Below are positions 54,225 through 62,929 of a stretch of DNA of 62,956 bases, in pieces; the stretch's first letter is position 1; each line of letters begins with the position of its first letter. The notes below the pieces were generated by a model. That model was not told the origin of the DNA. It was given only the letters and a program-made list of their open reading frames with translations, and did not search any database. The position numbers and the translations under genes are program-made. This stretch comes from Paenibacillus hemerocallicola (GTDB lineage: Bacteria > Bacillota > Bacilli > Paenibacillales > NBRC-103111), in the NCBI RefSeq assembly GCF_006265175.1, contig NZ_VDCQ01000064.1:514-63469 (forward strand), read 5' to 3'.

Positions 54225-54662
54225 ATGCGTACCACATATATGGCTAAGCCCAATGAAGTTGAAAAGAAATGGTACATTATCGATGCAGCCGGCCAAACTC
54301 TTGGACGCATGGCCAGCGAAGCGGCGTCGATTCTGCGTGGCAAAACGAAACCGGAGTACACTCCGCATATCGACACAGGCGATTTCGTTATCATTATCAA
54401 CGCTGACAAAGTCGTGTTGACCGGTAAAAAATTGCTGCAAAAAAAATATTACCGCCATTCGCAATACCAAGGCGGTTTGAAAACGACTACGGCTCAAGAA
54501 ATGCTGAACAACAAACCGGATCGTATGGTAGAACTGGCCGTTTTCGGCATGCTGCCGAAAAACCGTTTGGGCGACAGCTTGAAAACGAAGCTGAAAGTGT
54601 ACGCCGGCTCGGAGCACCCGCATCAAGCACAACAACCTGAAGTATGGCAACTTCGCGGATAA
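54225..54662 (+). CDS. rplM: 50S ribosomal protein L13
   Basis: 145 aa. ATG 54225 gives [18 protein letters not shown] with TAGGAGGA upstream. [19 protein letters not shown] and [18 protein letters not shown] are the conserved blocks. Early assembly protein. Confidence 0.97.
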   Translation: MRTTYMAKPNEVEKKWYIIDAAGQTLGRMASEAASILRGKTKPEYTPHIDTGDFVIIINADKVVLTGKKLLQKKYYRHSQYQGGLKTTTAQEMLNNKPDRMVELAVFGMLPKNRLGDSLKTKLKVYAGSEHPHQAQQPEVWQLRG

Positions 54663-54681
54663 TTAGAGGGAGGACCTGTTC

Positions 54682-55074
54682 ATGGCACAAGTTCAATACT
54701 ATGGAACCGGCCGTCGGAAACACTCGGTAGCTCGTGTACGTCTCGTACCGGGCGAAGGCCAAATCGTGATCAATAATCGTCCGTTGGATGAATACTTCGG
54801 ACTGGAAACGTTGAAGCTGATCGTTAAACAACCGTTGACATTGACGGAAACGGGAAGCCGTTATGACGTTATCGTTATCGCTAACGGCGGCGGCACGACC
54901 GGCCAAGCCGGAGCAATCCGTCACGGCATCTCCCGTGCGCTCTTGAAAGCAGATCCGGAATATCGCGGTTCGTTGAAACGCGCCGGGTTCCTGACGCGCG
55001 ATCCGCGCATGAAGGAACGTAAAAAGTACGGCTTGAAAGCAGCTCGTCGTGCGCCTCAGTTCTCCAAACGTTAA
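54682..55074 (+). CDS. rpsI: 30S ribosomal protein S9
   Basis: 130 aa. [19 protein letters not shown] start and the [19 protein letters not shown] tail that touches P-site tRNA. Follows rplM by 19 nt, ends at a terminator. Confidence 0.98.
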   Translation: MAQVQYYGTGRRKHSVARVRLVPGEGQIVINNRPLDEYFGLETLKLIVKQPLTLTETGSRYDVIVIANGGGTTGQAGAIRHGISRALLKADPEYRGSLKRAGFLTRDPRMKERKKYGLKAARRAPQFSKR

Positions 55075-55090
55075 TTGGGTTCGACAGAAC

Positions 55091-55132
55091 AAAAACCTTT
55101 TCCCTTCGGGCGAAAAGGTTTTTTCTTTTTTT
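55091..55132 (+). terminator. Intrinsic terminator after rpsI
   Basis: AAAAACCTTTTC pairs with GAAAAGGTTTTT around a CCTTCGGG-containing loop, then TTTTTTCTTTTTTT. Confidence 0.92.
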
Positions 55133-55202
55133 CACCAATATGTGGGGCCGCCATATGATAAAGATGTGCCTAATTTTTTATACCGGTTCATCACGATTAC
55201 TA

Positions 55203-55230
55203 TTGACACCCCATCAATTAACCTTATAAT
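55203..55230 (+). promoter_or_regulatory. Sigma-A promoter of cysH-sat
   Basis: TTGACA (55203-55208), 16 nt, TATAAT (55225-55230): both hexamers at consensus, so strong when not repressed. Confidence 0.85.
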
Positions 55231-55241
55231 GAGTATATACC

Positions 55242-55259
55242 TTAATTCATATAAATTAA
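55242..55259. promoter_or_regulatory. Candidate operator downstream of the cysH promoter
   Basis: TTAATT-catata-AATTAA inverted repeat at about +5 to +22. A roadblock operator for a sulfur regulator (CymR or other) is a guess from position; the motif was not matched to a known consensus. Confidence 0.4.
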
Positions 55260-55288
55260 CTCGGAAATAGCCAAGGAGGATCATACGT

Positions 55289-55981
55289 ATGAACTTGCTT
55301 GAAAAGGAAGCTCTTATCCGTGATGCGGCGGAAACATTGGAGTTGGAATCTCCCGAGCACATCCTGAAATGGGCGATCGAAAGATTCCCGAATATTACGT
55401 TTGCCTGCAGCTTCGGTGCGGAGGACGTAGTACTGGTCGATATGCTGCAGAAAATATCGCCTTCCACGGACATCTTTTACTTAGATACGGATCTTCATTT
55501 CAAAGAAACATACGAAACACGCGACCGTATGGAAGCGCACTATGGCATGAAATTCGTTCGGGTAAGCCCGAAGCTTACGCTAGAGCAGCAAGCCGAACAA
55601 CACGGGGAAGAGCTATGGAAATCGGAGCCGACCTCCTGCTGCAATATTCGCAAGGTTGAGCCGTTGACGAGAATTTTAGGCAAATACGAGGCTTGGATTA
55701 CCGGAATCCGGAGAGATCAAGCTCCGACGCGGGCCAATGCGAAGAAAATCGAATACGATGTCAAATTCGGTCTTGTTAAATTCAACCCGATCGCCAACTG
55801 GACGTCCGATGACGTTTGGAATTATATACGGGAGCACAATCTGATCTACAATCCGCTTCACGATCAGTACTACCCAAGCATCGGCTGCGAGAAATGCACC
55901 CGCCAAGTGTTGCCTGGCGAAGATCCGCGTGCCGGCCGCTGGTCCGGATTCGAGAAAACGGAGTGCGGTTTGCACAAATAA
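55289..55981 (+). CDS. cysH: Assimilatory (phospho)adenylyl-sulfate reductase
   Basis: 230 aa. PP-loop-like [11 protein letters not shown] and the four cluster cysteines TSCCNIRK and GCEKC, which indicate a [4Fe-4S] enzyme of the APS-reducing kind, plus the C-terminal catalytic ECGLHK. It reduces APS (and possibly PAPS) to sulfite with thioredoxin. AAGGAGG before ATG 55289. No APS kinase gene is adjacent, consistent with APS as substrate. Confidence 0.94.
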   Translation: MNLLEKEALIRDAAETLELESPEHILKWAIERFPNITFACSFGAEDVVLVDMLQKISPSTDIFYLDTDLHFKETYETRDRMEAHYGMKFVRVSPKLTLEQQAEQHGEELWKSEPTSCCNIRKVEPLTRILGKYEAWITGIRRDQAPTRANAKKIEYDVKFGLVKFNPIANWTSDDVWNYIREHNLIYNPLHDQYYPSIGCEKCTRQVLPGEDPRAGRWSGFEKTECGLHK

Positions 55982-56000
55982 GATCTTAGGAGGATCTCAC

Positions 56001-57185
56001 ATGTCCGAAACGATAAAACCTCACGGCGGCACTTTGATCAATCGGATCGTATCCGGAGAGAAGCGAGACAAGCTGCTGCAAGAAGCGGAACAGCTTCAAC
56101 AAATCCCGGTGAACGCCTGGACGATTTCCGATCTGGATCTGATCGGAATCGGTGCCTTTTCGCCATTAAACGGTTTTTTGGAGGAAAAAGACTATAAATC
56201 GGTTATTGACCGGATGCGTTTGTCTGACGGTACGGTATGGAGCATACCGATCGTACTGCCGGTGGATGATTCATTATTCGAACGGTTGGCTGTAGGGGAG
56301 CAGGTTGCGCTTGTCGGCGAAGAAGACAAAATCGTATATGGCGTTCTTGACGTGCGCAGCATCTATAAGGTGGATCAACGGGACGAAGCGGTGAAAGTGT
56401 TCAAGACGGACGATCCGGAGCATCCAGGCGTCCAGAAGCTGTTTGCCAGACCGAAAACCTACGTGGGCGGTCCGATTCAGGTGCTCAATCGTCCGAAGCC
56501 GAATAAATTTCAAGAGTTTTACTTCGATCCGGCGGACACGCGCAAACGGTTCGTTCAGAACGGCTGGAAAACGGTAGTCGGCTTTCAAACCCGCAATCCG
56601 GTTCATCGCGCTCATGAATATATCCAGAAAACGGCGATGGAAATCGTAGATGGACTGTTCCTCAATCCGCTCGTAGGCGAGACAAAGTCTGACGATATTT
56701 CCGCCGATGTCCGGATGAGAAGCTACCTGGTTCTGATGGAGCATTATTATCCGAAGCAGCGAACGTTCTTAGGCGTTTTTCCGGCCGCAATGCGTTACGC
56801 TGGCCCACGGGAAGCCATTTTCCACGCTATGGTACGTAAAAACTACGGTTGTACGCATTTTATCGTAGGACGGGATCATGCGGGCGTAGGAGACTATTAC
56901 GGCACGTATGAGGCCCAAGACATTTTCAAAAACTTCACGGCCGATGAGCTGGGTATCACGCCGTTGTTTTTCGAGCATAGCTTCTTCTGCACGAAGTGCG
57001 GCAATATGGGAACGAGCAAGACGTGCCCGCACGACAAGTCGCACCATATGCATTTGTCCGGTACGAAAGTACGCGCCATGCTAAGAGAAGGCATTTGTCC
57101 TCCGGCCGAGTTTACGCGTCCGGAAGTGGCTCAGGTGCTGATCGAAGGAATGTCCGACCAACTTGTCCCTTCGTCCAATCCTTAG
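56001..57185 (+). CDS. sat: Sulfate adenylyltransferase (ATP sulfurylase)
   Basis: 394 aa. ATG 56001 gives [19 protein letters not shown] with TAGGAGGA 8 nt before; the frame reaches into cysH but without reason. [16 protein letters not shown] (nucleotide-binding QxRN and HxxH) and [13 protein letters not shown] are intact; a late CTKCG...CPHDKSHH zinc-like cluster is typical of the monofunctional type. Makes APS for CysH, 19 nt upstream. No sulfate permease gene follows. Confidence 0.95.
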   Translation: MSETIKPHGGTLINRIVSGEKRDKLLQEAEQLQQIPVNAWTISDLDLIGIGAFSPLNGFLEEKDYKSVIDRMRLSDGTVWSIPIVLPVDDSLFERLAVGEQVALVGEEDKIVYGVLDVRSIYKVDQRDEAVKVFKTDDPEHPGVQKLFARPKTYVGGPIQVLNRPKPNKFQEFYFDPADTRKRFVQNGWKTVVGFQTRNPVHRAHEYIQKTAMEIVDGLFLNPLVGETKSDDISADVRMRSYLVLMEHYYPKQRTFLGVFPAAMRYAGPREAIFHAMVRKNYGCTHFIVGRDHAGVGDYYGTYEAQDIFKNFTADELGITPLFFEHSFFCTKCGNMGTSKTCPHDKSHHMHLSGTKVRAMLREGICPPAEFTRPEVAQVLIEGMSDQLVPSSNP

Positions 57186-57252
57186 GTATATTTGTCCACT
57201 CTCGTCCATAAGATTTCTATGAGAAGTCTTGTGGAACTGGGGTGGTTTTTTT

Positions 57253-57993
57253 ATGCGGAAAAGAAGAGCGCGTATCGTCGTCTGGCTCAACATGAACGGC
57301 ATCTTGAAAATCGTCATGTCGGCGGCGCTGGTCATGCTCATGATTTTCTTGTTCACCTACGAACTGCCCTCGACCCGTACTTGGACTTATTGGACGATGC
57401 CGTTATCCGGCAAAGTAATTGCCATTGACGCGGGACACGGAGGACCGGACGGCGGAGCGGTCAGTAAGGACGGGTTGGTCGAGAAAGAAGTGAATCTCGC
57501 GATATCGCTCTATTTACGGGATTATTTGCAGCAGGCGGGTGCACTGGTCGTCATGACCCGAGAGAATGACCGGGATTTGGCGAGCGAGGCCACTAAAGGC
57601 TACAGCAAACGGAAAACCGAAGACTTGCTCAACCGCGTGGATCTGATTCAACAAAATAAAGCAGGCATGTCGATTAGCATCCACCTGAACAGCATCCCTT
57701 CAAGCAAATGGAAGGGGGCACAAACGTTTTATTATCCGACCAATCCCGAAGGGAAGAAGCTGGCCGAATCGATCCAAAGCGAAATCCGTACGAATTTGAA
57801 CAATACCGACCGGGTGCCGAAAACCGAGGATACGTTTTACTTGTTGAAAACATTGCCTATTCCTGCGGTATTGGTGGAAGTCGGATTTCTTTCCAATCCG
57901 GAAGAAGCGAGGCTGATGGCGGACGCCAGCTATCAGAAGAAGGTGGCGGAATCGATTTATCGGGGGGTTGTTCGCTACGCCGCGGGCCAATAA
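57253..57993 (+). CDS. cwlD: CwlD, N-acetylmuramoyl-L-alanine amidase for spore cortex
   Basis: 246 aa. ATG 57253 with GGGGTGG 7 nt before. One N-terminal membrane segment (about 15-37) then an Amidase_3 domain: IDAGHGGPDGGA (zinc His), KEVNLAI (zinc Glu), SIHLNSIPS (zinc His), VEVGFLSN (catalytic Glu). With PdaA it makes muramic-delta-lactam in the cortex, needed for germination. GerD, which also matters for germination, lies close. Confidence 0.94.
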   Translation: MRKRRARIVVWLNMNGILKIVMSAALVMLMIFLFTYELPSTRTWTYWTMPLSGKVIAIDAGHGGPDGGAVSKDGLVEKEVNLAISLYLRDYLQQAGALVVMTRENDRDLASEATKGYSKRKTEDLLNRVDLIQQNKAGMSISIHLNSIPSSKWKGAQTFYYPTNPEGKKLAESIQSEIRTNLNNTDRVPKTEDTFYLLKTLPIPAVLVEVGFLSNPEEARLMADASYQKKVAESIYRGVVRYAAGQ

Positions 57994-58026
57994 GGATTGG
58001 CATATTTCTTCCCGCAACCTGACATG

Positions 58027-58035
58027 TGCTATAAT
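58027..58035 (+). promoter_or_regulatory. Extended -10 promoter candidate of salA
   Basis: TGc-TATAAT at 58027-58035, no -35 at proper spacing. 42 nt before the salA ATG. Confidence 0.5.
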
Positions 58036-58076
58036 AATTGCAGCATTTCATAACGTAGTAACGGGAGGCTGCCCAC

Positions 58077-59156
58077 ATGACTCGGGAACAAGTACTGGAG
58101 AAGCTGCGTCATTTGCCGGATCCGGTATATCGCATAAGCATGGTCGAACTGAATTTGATTAAAGACGTTATGGTGAAGGAATCCGGCGTAGCGATGAGTG
58201 TAGTCCTTTCTTCCGACGAGGAAGGGCGCAGAGAAGAGTTGAGCAAGCAAATCAAGGACGCGCTGAGCCAGGAAGGCATCGCCGATGTACATATCCGTTT
58301 CCGCGCCATGTCCGACTTTGAGCGCAACGAAATATCGAAGCGACATAAAGCGGAGCCTGCTCCGGCGGCCGAAAAGCCGACTCCTACCAATCTCCTGGGC
58401 GCGGAATCCAAAACTACTTTCATAGCCGTGGCAAGCGGCAAGGGCGGCGTCGGGAAGTCTACAGTGGCCGTAAATTTGGCCGCGGCTCTCGCGAGAAAAG
58501 GCAAGAAGGTCGGGATTATCGATGCGGACATTTACGGCTTCAGCGTTCCGGACATGATGGGGATCGAGGAACGGCCGGAATTGGTCGATCAATTGATTCG
58601 GCCAGTGGAGCGATTCGGTGTAAAAATCATCTCGATGGGCTTCTTCGTTCAGGATAATGCCCCGGTTATCTGGCGCGGGCCGATGCTCGGCAAAATGCTG
58701 AAAAACTTTTTCACCGAGGTCGAATGGGGTGAAATCGACTATATGGTGCTCGACCTTCCCCCAGGAACGGGCGATGTGGCGTTGGATGTGCACCAAATGA
58801 TTCCGCAGAGCAAAGAAATTATCGTCACGACGCCGCATGCGACGGCGGCATTCGTAGCGGCGCGCGCAGGCGCCATGGCCGTTCATACGAATCATGAAAT
58901 TATCGGCGTTGTCGAGAATATGGCGTATTATTCCTGCGGTCAATGCGGACACAAAGATTACGTGTTCGGCCGCGGAGGAGGGGCGAAGCTGGCAGACGAG
59001 CTTCATACGCAGCTGCTTGCCCAAATTCCGCTTGGAGCGCCCGACAACCATCCGGCCGAACCGGATTACTCGCCATCGGTCTACAAGGCGGATAGCGAGG
59101 CCGGGGGCATGTATTTGGAAGTAGCGGATGCGGTTATTCGCCGATGCGAGACGTAA
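58077..59156 (+). CDS. salA: SalA / Mrp-family P-loop ATPase
   Basis: 359 aa. N-terminal MIP18/DUF59-like domain (about 1-80), then the Mrp/NBP35 ATPase with deviant Walker A SGKGGVGKSTVAVNLA (about 120) and Walker B-like LDLPPGTGD. A CxxC (YSCGQCG) near the end is the Fe-S binding pair. Family members carry Fe-S clusters; B. subtilis SalA in this position represses scoC. Which role applies is not evident. A hairpin follows at 59184. Confidence 0.88.
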   Translation: MTREQVLEKLRHLPDPVYRISMVELNLIKDVMVKESGVAMSVVLSSDEEGRREELSKQIKDALSQEGIADVHIRFRAMSDFERNEISKRHKAEPAPAAEKPTPTNLLGAESKTTFIAVASGKGGVGKSTVAVNLAAALARKGKKVGIIDADIYGFSVPDMMGIEERPELVDQLIRPVERFGVKIISMGFFVQDNAPVIWRGPMLGKMLKNFFTEVEWGEIDYMVLDLPPGTGDVALDVHQMIPQSKEIIVTTPHATAAFVAARAGAMAVHTNHEIIGVVENMAYYSCGQCGHKDYVFGRGGGAKLADELHTQLLAQIPLGAPDNHPAEPDYSPSVYKADSEAGGMYLEVADAVIRRCET

Positions 59157-59183
59157 TAAAAGCATATTTGCATAAACGACAGG

Positions 59184-59210
59184 AAGGGACCGGCCATGAG
59201 CCGGTCCCTT
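59184..59210. terminator. Hairpin between convergent salA and gerD
   Basis: AAGGGACCGGC pairs with GCCGGTCCCTT around CATGA. There is little T-tract on either side, so termination may be weak or bidirectional. Confidence 0.6.
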
Positions 59211-59227
59211 AGCGTTATCGTACTCCT

Positions 59228-59929
59228 CTATGAAGATTGTCCTTCTCCGCCGCCGTCTTGTTTTTGCTCCGATTTCTTCTCGCCTTGCTTCTTGCCTTTG
59301 CCTTGGCCGCTTTTCGGCTGAGCTTCTTCCTCCATAACTTTCTTGAGCAAAGTCATGAGCTCCAAACGATACAGCGGGCTTTGTAAAGCTTCCTGCATAA
59401 TGGTCATGACCTGCTGCCGGTATTGGGCGCTTTTCATGTTGTCGATCATCAACTTCTCATAATCCGGGTTTTTCATCAGGTCGAGCATTTGCTTCTGGTA
59501 TTCGGGATCCTTCATCAAATCCTTCTGGAGCTGTTTGTTTTCCTTCTGAAGCGCCTTGGCGAAGTCGCCCGCGAACTTTGGATCGGTCATCATCGCCTTG
59601 AGCATTTTGTCGCTGCCGTCGGCCGTCAGAACATCTTTAACGACCAATTGAAGCTGTTGGGCGTCCTCGGTGGACAACATTTGTATTTTACCGCCGCCGC
59701 TTTTCGCGGATTGGGCTTGAAGCATACCCGTTGCCGTTTCATCGCCCGTTTTGGCCGCGTCTTTAATGGCTTTTTTGCCGTCATCCGATTTTAAAATATC
59801 GAGAACCATCGATTTTGTATCTTTATAGCCCGAAGAGCTGCTTCCTTCGGAAGAACCTCCGCTGCCGCAAGCAATCAATAATGGCAACAGCAGAAATGCG
59901 GATAATCCGCGCACCTTTTTCCAGATCAT
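59228..59929 (-). CDS. gerD: GerD, spore germination lipoprotein
   Basis: 233 aa from ATG 59929; AAGGGAG lies 11 nt upstream on the minus strand, while the ATG at 59950 has no SD and the frame reaches 60043. Signal peptide with lipobox LLIAC at about residues 17-21. The middle region (about 50-190) is helical with YQKQMLDLMKNPDY-type repeats, as in GerD, which clusters germinant receptors in the inner spore membrane. The tail is Gly/Lys/Gln-rich and longer than in B. subtilis (185 aa in all). A candidate sigma-G promoter was looked for but not convincing. Confidence 0.9.
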   Translation of the reverse strand: MIWKKVRGLSAFLLLPLLIACGSGGSSEGSSSSGYKDTKSMVLDILKSDDGKKAIKDAAKTGDETATGMLQAQSAKSGGGKIQMLSTEDAQQLQLVVKDVLTADGSDKMLKAMMTDPKFAGDFAKALQKENKQLQKDLMKDPEYQKQMLDLMKNPDYEKLMIDNMKSAQYRQQVMTIMQEALQSPLYRLELMTLLKKVMEEEAQPKSGQGKGKKQGEKKSEQKQDGGGEGQSS

Positions 59930-60025
59930 GGAACCTGTTGCTCCCTTCATGTGGTTTGCGCTTAGTATTTGTTGATTTCGCGTCTTTATGTTCGGAGAAC
60001 TTTGGCTTTGCCGATTCGCTTTTTG

Positions 60026-60054
60026 TTGTACGTGTTGGTACAATTGACTATAAT
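60026..60054 (+). promoter_or_regulatory. Sigma-A promoter of kbaA
   Basis: TTGTAC (60026-60031), 17 nt, TATAAT (60049-60054), 50 nt before the kbaA start. Confidence 0.62.
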
Positions 60055-60103
60055 AGGGTGCAGATTGCCTGTATCGGAGTAGGCGTTGCGGAGGGATTGG
60101 AAC

Positions 60104-60727
60104 TTGACTTTAAAAAAATGGAATTATTTGTTTTGGACGACCTTGTTGATTGGAACCGTGGCGGGTATGATTACAAGCATCATCATCAAGCTGACCGTTC
60201 CCGATTTTAATTTCCTCGGCATATCCGTCGGCTGGTATGAATGGATATTTATGCTGTTCGGCGCGAGCATGATCGCGGTGCTAAGCGAGATGGGCTTTTT
60301 CGCCTATTTGACCGTTCGGTTCGTTGCCATGAGTCTATTCCGCGGCAAGCTGCTGTACTGGGACATCTTGCAGGTCGTAGTCATTATTGTTGCCTTGTTC
60401 GATATCGTTTATTTGCGTTATACGGGCGCGGCCGACAGCGGTAACGGTTGGGTGCAGTATATTGTGCTGCCGGTCGGCATTTTACTCGTATCGGTAGCGG
60501 TTGCGCGGTGGAAAGTCAAGGAAACGAATCGGAATGCCCTCATTCCCACGTTGTTTTTTATGTGCGTAGTCACGATCATGGAAGCTATACCTGCCTTCAA
60601 CCTGAACCAAGCCTCCTATACGATCATCATGGTAGTCCCTTTGCTTGCCTGCAATGCATGGCAAATCCTCCTGCTGCATCGCCTGCTGCCGACGAATAAC
60701 AGCCCCAAGAAAACGTCCGAAGCTTAA
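60104..60727 (+). CDS. kbaA: KbaA, KinB-signalling pathway activation protein
   Basis: 207 aa from TTG 60104, 8 nt after GGAGGG; an in-frame TTG at 60086 would put the SD inside the gene. Six or so transmembrane helices, with MAKxLF-like RFVAMSLFRGKLLYWDILQ between. In B. subtilis KbaA supports KinB phosphorelay input to sporulation; the mechanism is unknown. gerD is divergent on its left and pdaB convergent on its right. Confidence 0.88.
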   Translation: MTLKKWNYLFWTTLLIGTVAGMITSIIIKLTVPDFNFLGISVGWYEWIFMLFGASMIAVLSEMGFFAYLTVRFVAMSLFRGKLLYWDILQVVVIIVALFDIVYLRYTGAADSGNGWVQYIVLPVGILLVSVAVARWKVKETNRNALIPTLFFMCVVTIMEAIPAFNLNQASYTIIMVVPLLACNAWQILLLHRLLPTNNSPKKTSEA

Positions 60728-60763
60728 TGCTTCGACACGATCCCGGGGCTGTGCGCTTGACCG

Positions 60764-60793
60764 AAGAGCTACTTGTTAGCTCTTTTTTCTTGC
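60764..60793. terminator. Intrinsic terminator between kbaA and pdaB
   Basis: AAGAGCTA pairs with TAGCTCTT around CTTGT, then TTTTCTT. Confidence 0.8.
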
Positions 60794-60801
60794 CAACTTG
60801 G

Positions 60802-61584
60802 TTAATGCACTTTGCCGCTTGACAACCGTTCCGCTTCTTTATGTTCAACGCTCGTTTGCTGCAGAAGCTCTCCGACGGAGACGAATTCGTATCCTTTTGC
60901 GCGCAATTGGTCGATAATAGTCGGAAGCGCCTCGTGCGTCTGGGTGCAGGTGTCGCTTGCGTGCATCAGGACGATATCGCCGGAGTGGGCTTTCGTGACG
61001 ACGCGGTTAATAATATTGTCGACGCCTTTATTCATCCAGTCGAGCGAATCCGTATCCCATTGGATTACCTTATAGTTCAATTCGTTTGCGATACGGAGAA
61101 CCCTTTTGTCGAAATCGCCATTCGGCATACGGATCAAATTCGGATTTTGGCCGGTGACCTGCTGTAAAATGCCGTGGGCGGTTTGGATCTGCGTGCGAAT
61201 CTCCTCGTCGTTCAGCTTGCTGTAATTGACATGCTTGTGGCCGTGGCTGCCGATTTCCCAGCCGCCCTTGACGATTTTTTGGACAATCTCGGGATGCTGC
61301 TGGCTCCAAGGGGAGGATAAGAAGAAGGTCGCTTTCTTCACTCCCTTGTCCTCCAATATTTTGAGGATCGGCTCGGCGCGTTTATCTCCCCAGCTAATAT
61401 CGAACGTTAGGGCGATCACTTTCCTGTCCGTCTCCACGCTGTAAACGGCCGACGGCTCGCCTTGCGAAAAAACGGTGATGTTGTCGCTTTCGGAATAAAC
61501 GATACCGATTGCGAATAAGACGGCAATGAATACAATCAAATAACGTTTCAGCTTCGTGCCGTTCATGACATAGAAAAAGTTCAC
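60802..61584 (-). CDS. pdaB: PdaB, sporulation polysaccharide deacetylase-family protein
   Basis: 260 aa. GTG 61584 starts MNFFYVMNGTKLKRYL, very like B. subtilis PdaB; AAAGGAGG lies 12 nt before. One N-terminal membrane segment. NodB fold: ALTFDISWGDKRAEPIL, with the Asp where other deacetylases have DD, and the metal pair SHGHKHVNYS. PdaB keeps the spore cortex intact late in sporulation; enzymatic deacetylation is not established. Confidence 0.93.
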   Translation of the reverse strand: MNFFYVMNGTKLKRYLIVFIAVLFAIGIVYSESDNITVFSQGEPSAVYSVETDRKVIALTFDISWGDKRAEPILKILEDKGVKKATFFLSSPWSQQHPEIVQKIVKGGWEIGSHGHKHVNYSKLNDEEIRTQIQTAHGILQQVTGQNPNLIRMPNGDFDKRVLRIANELNYKVIQWDTDSLDWMNKGVDNIINRVVTKAHSGDIVLMHASDTCTQTHEALPTIIDQLRAKGYEFVSVGELLQQTSVEHKEAERLSSGKVH

Positions 61585-61733
61585 GGTAAATCGATGCCTC
61601 CTTTGGTTCCTTTCACGGCCATCGGGGTCGTGCGCGAAAGGCTTGTTTATATTTATAATAAAAATGTATGCTCGTACCGGATTGTTATGCTTGGAATCGC
61701 GGACAAACTATTTTAGGATGCGGAGGAAACACG

Positions 61734-62345
61734 ATGACTTTGAAGGCGCTGTTTGCCCATTTTAAGGAAATGAACAATTACTTCATTGCCGCTGCGCTTG
61801 TATTTGCCGCAGGAGTAGTGCTTGGATTCGGCTATTCCGATCGCTTCGAAGCCGTTTTGCAAAGCCAAATCGAAGGCTTGCGCGAATTGGCGCGTTCTAT
61901 CCAAGCCAAAGATCATTCGATGCTGTGGCTGTTCGGCTTTATTTTTCTGAACAACGCTTTGAAATCGATACTGATTATTTTTGCGGGAATGTTCTTCGGT
62001 CTGCTGCCGATCGGTTTCTTGCTCATCAATGGGATGGTAATCGGATATTTGGCCGAGCTGCAGGCGGAAGCGGGGCTCATGGGTTTATTCTTGAAAGGAA
62101 TTTTGCCGCATGGGATTATCGAAATACCGGCAATCATACTGGCATGCGCTTACGGTATCAAATTCGGAACGATTATGGGCAAAGGGCTGCTGCGGTTACT
62201 CAGCTCCCGGGGGAGATCCGTATTCGCCGCCGACTTGGAGCGTTTTATCAAACTGACGGTACCGTTGGTAGGACTGCTCGTCGTTTCGCTCCTCGTGGCG
62301 GCCATCATCGAGAGCACGATTACGCCTTGGCTCATTCAAATGTAA
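61734..62345 (+). CDS. SpoIIM/DUF95-family membrane protein
   Basis: 203 aa from ATG 61734 (GGAGG 9 nt before; frame reaches 61668). Five transmembrane segments and the family motif LPHGIIEIPAIILACAYGIKFG. It is in the stage II sporulation M superfamily, but SpoIIM proper is usually elsewhere (DMP complex for engulfment), so this may be a paralogue. The pdaB-side neighbours make a sporulation role plausible. Confidence 0.8.
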   Translation: MTLKALFAHFKEMNNYFIAAALVFAAGVVLGFGYSDRFEAVLQSQIEGLRELARSIQAKDHSMLWLFGFIFLNNALKSILIIFAGMFFGLLPIGFLLINGMVIGYLAELQAEAGLMGLFLKGILPHGIIEIPAIILACAYGIKFGTIMGKGLLRLLSSRGRSVFAADLERFIKLTVPLVGLLVVSLLVAAIIESTITPWLIQM

Positions 62346-62477
62346 ATAAAATTATGGTATTTTTCGGCATGCCGGTCATAAAATTCCCAAATTGTGAGCA
62401 TAACAGTAAAGCGGTGAACATCACCTTGCGAAAACGAAGCTACCGACTTTACCTAACAGGGGGCGCATTGCTTTACT

Positions 62478-62696
62478 ATGCTCGGATTTCTATTTAATCA
62501 AAGAGAATGCAAGGAATTGGGGTACGTGCTGCGCAAAGAACTGGACGAAATGCTGTTCGACCTGAAGGACAACCGCCTGGACGGCGACGTGAAGAAAGCC
62601 ATCGAGTCGCGATATAAGATCGTATTCCGTATGTATGCCAGACTCGCATCCTCCAAAGATTTGTCGCGGTATGCGCGAAATCATAATTATCAGTAA
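62478..62696 (+). CDS. Small conserved hypothetical protein
   Basis: 72 aa, MLGFLFNQRECKELGYVLRK then charged, helical ELDEMLFDLKDNRLDGDVKKA. I do not recognise a named family. The best SD (AGGGGG) is about 15 nt upstream, a little far. It is 133 nt after the SpoIIM-family gene, with no clear promoter, and is the last gene before the rrn promoters. Confidence 0.65.
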   Translation: MLGFLFNQRECKELGYVLRKELDEMLFDLKDNRLDGDVKKAIESRYKIVFRMYARLASSKDLSRYARNHNYQ

Positions 62697-62790
62697 AACA
62701 GCACCAGTACCGTTGTATGAGGTGGCCAATAAACAGTCCGTAATTCAATTGAACGCTGTTATCGACATGAAAATGGTTTATCGATAAAAA

Positions 62791-62855
62791 AGATCGATGG
62801 TATGCTTGACTTTTGCAAAGCAGATATGATAAATTATGTTTCGCACCATCGATCT
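62791..62855. repeat. Perfect 11-bp inverted repeat framing rrn promoter P1
   Basis: AGATCGATGGT (62791-62801) and ACCATCGATCT (62845-62855) surround TTGACT...TAAATT. The spacer is 43 nt. The left arm lies upstream of the predicted transcription start. Confidence 0.85.
62806..62835 (+). promoter_or_regulatory. Tandem rRNA-type promoter P1
   Basis: TTGACT (62806-62811), 18 nt, TAAATT (62830-62835). Part of a P1/P2 pair typical of rrn operons of Bacillales. Confidence 0.7.
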
Positions 62856-62868
62856 ACAGCTTGGCGGA

Positions 62869-62902
62869 CAAGCATTTGAACAAGGTTTCAAAAAAATGCT
62901 TG
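62869..62902. repeat. 9-bp inverted repeat overlapping P2
   Basis: CAAGCATTT (62869-62877) and AAATGCTTG (62894-62902). The right arm shares TTG with the P2 -35. Confidence 0.8.
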
Positions 62903-62929
62903 CATTAGCACAGGTGGTTGTGATATATT
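62900..62929 (+). promoter_or_regulatory. Tandem rRNA-type promoter P2 and leader
   Basis: TTGCAT (62900-62905), 18 nt, extended -10 TGa-TATATT (62921-62929). The following GAGGTCGCCGcaaaaCGGCGA has the short hairpin common in rRNA leaders. The 16S gene itself would start beyond the window. Confidence 0.72.

Noticed and set aside
57997-58035. TTGGCA with TATAAT as a two-part promoter for salA
   Set aside because: The spacing is 27 nt, too long for sigma-A; only the extended -10 is kept.
61585-61700. Sigma-G-like promoter for pdaB
   Set aside because: A CATACAT resembles the -10 but the -35 and spacing fit poorly.
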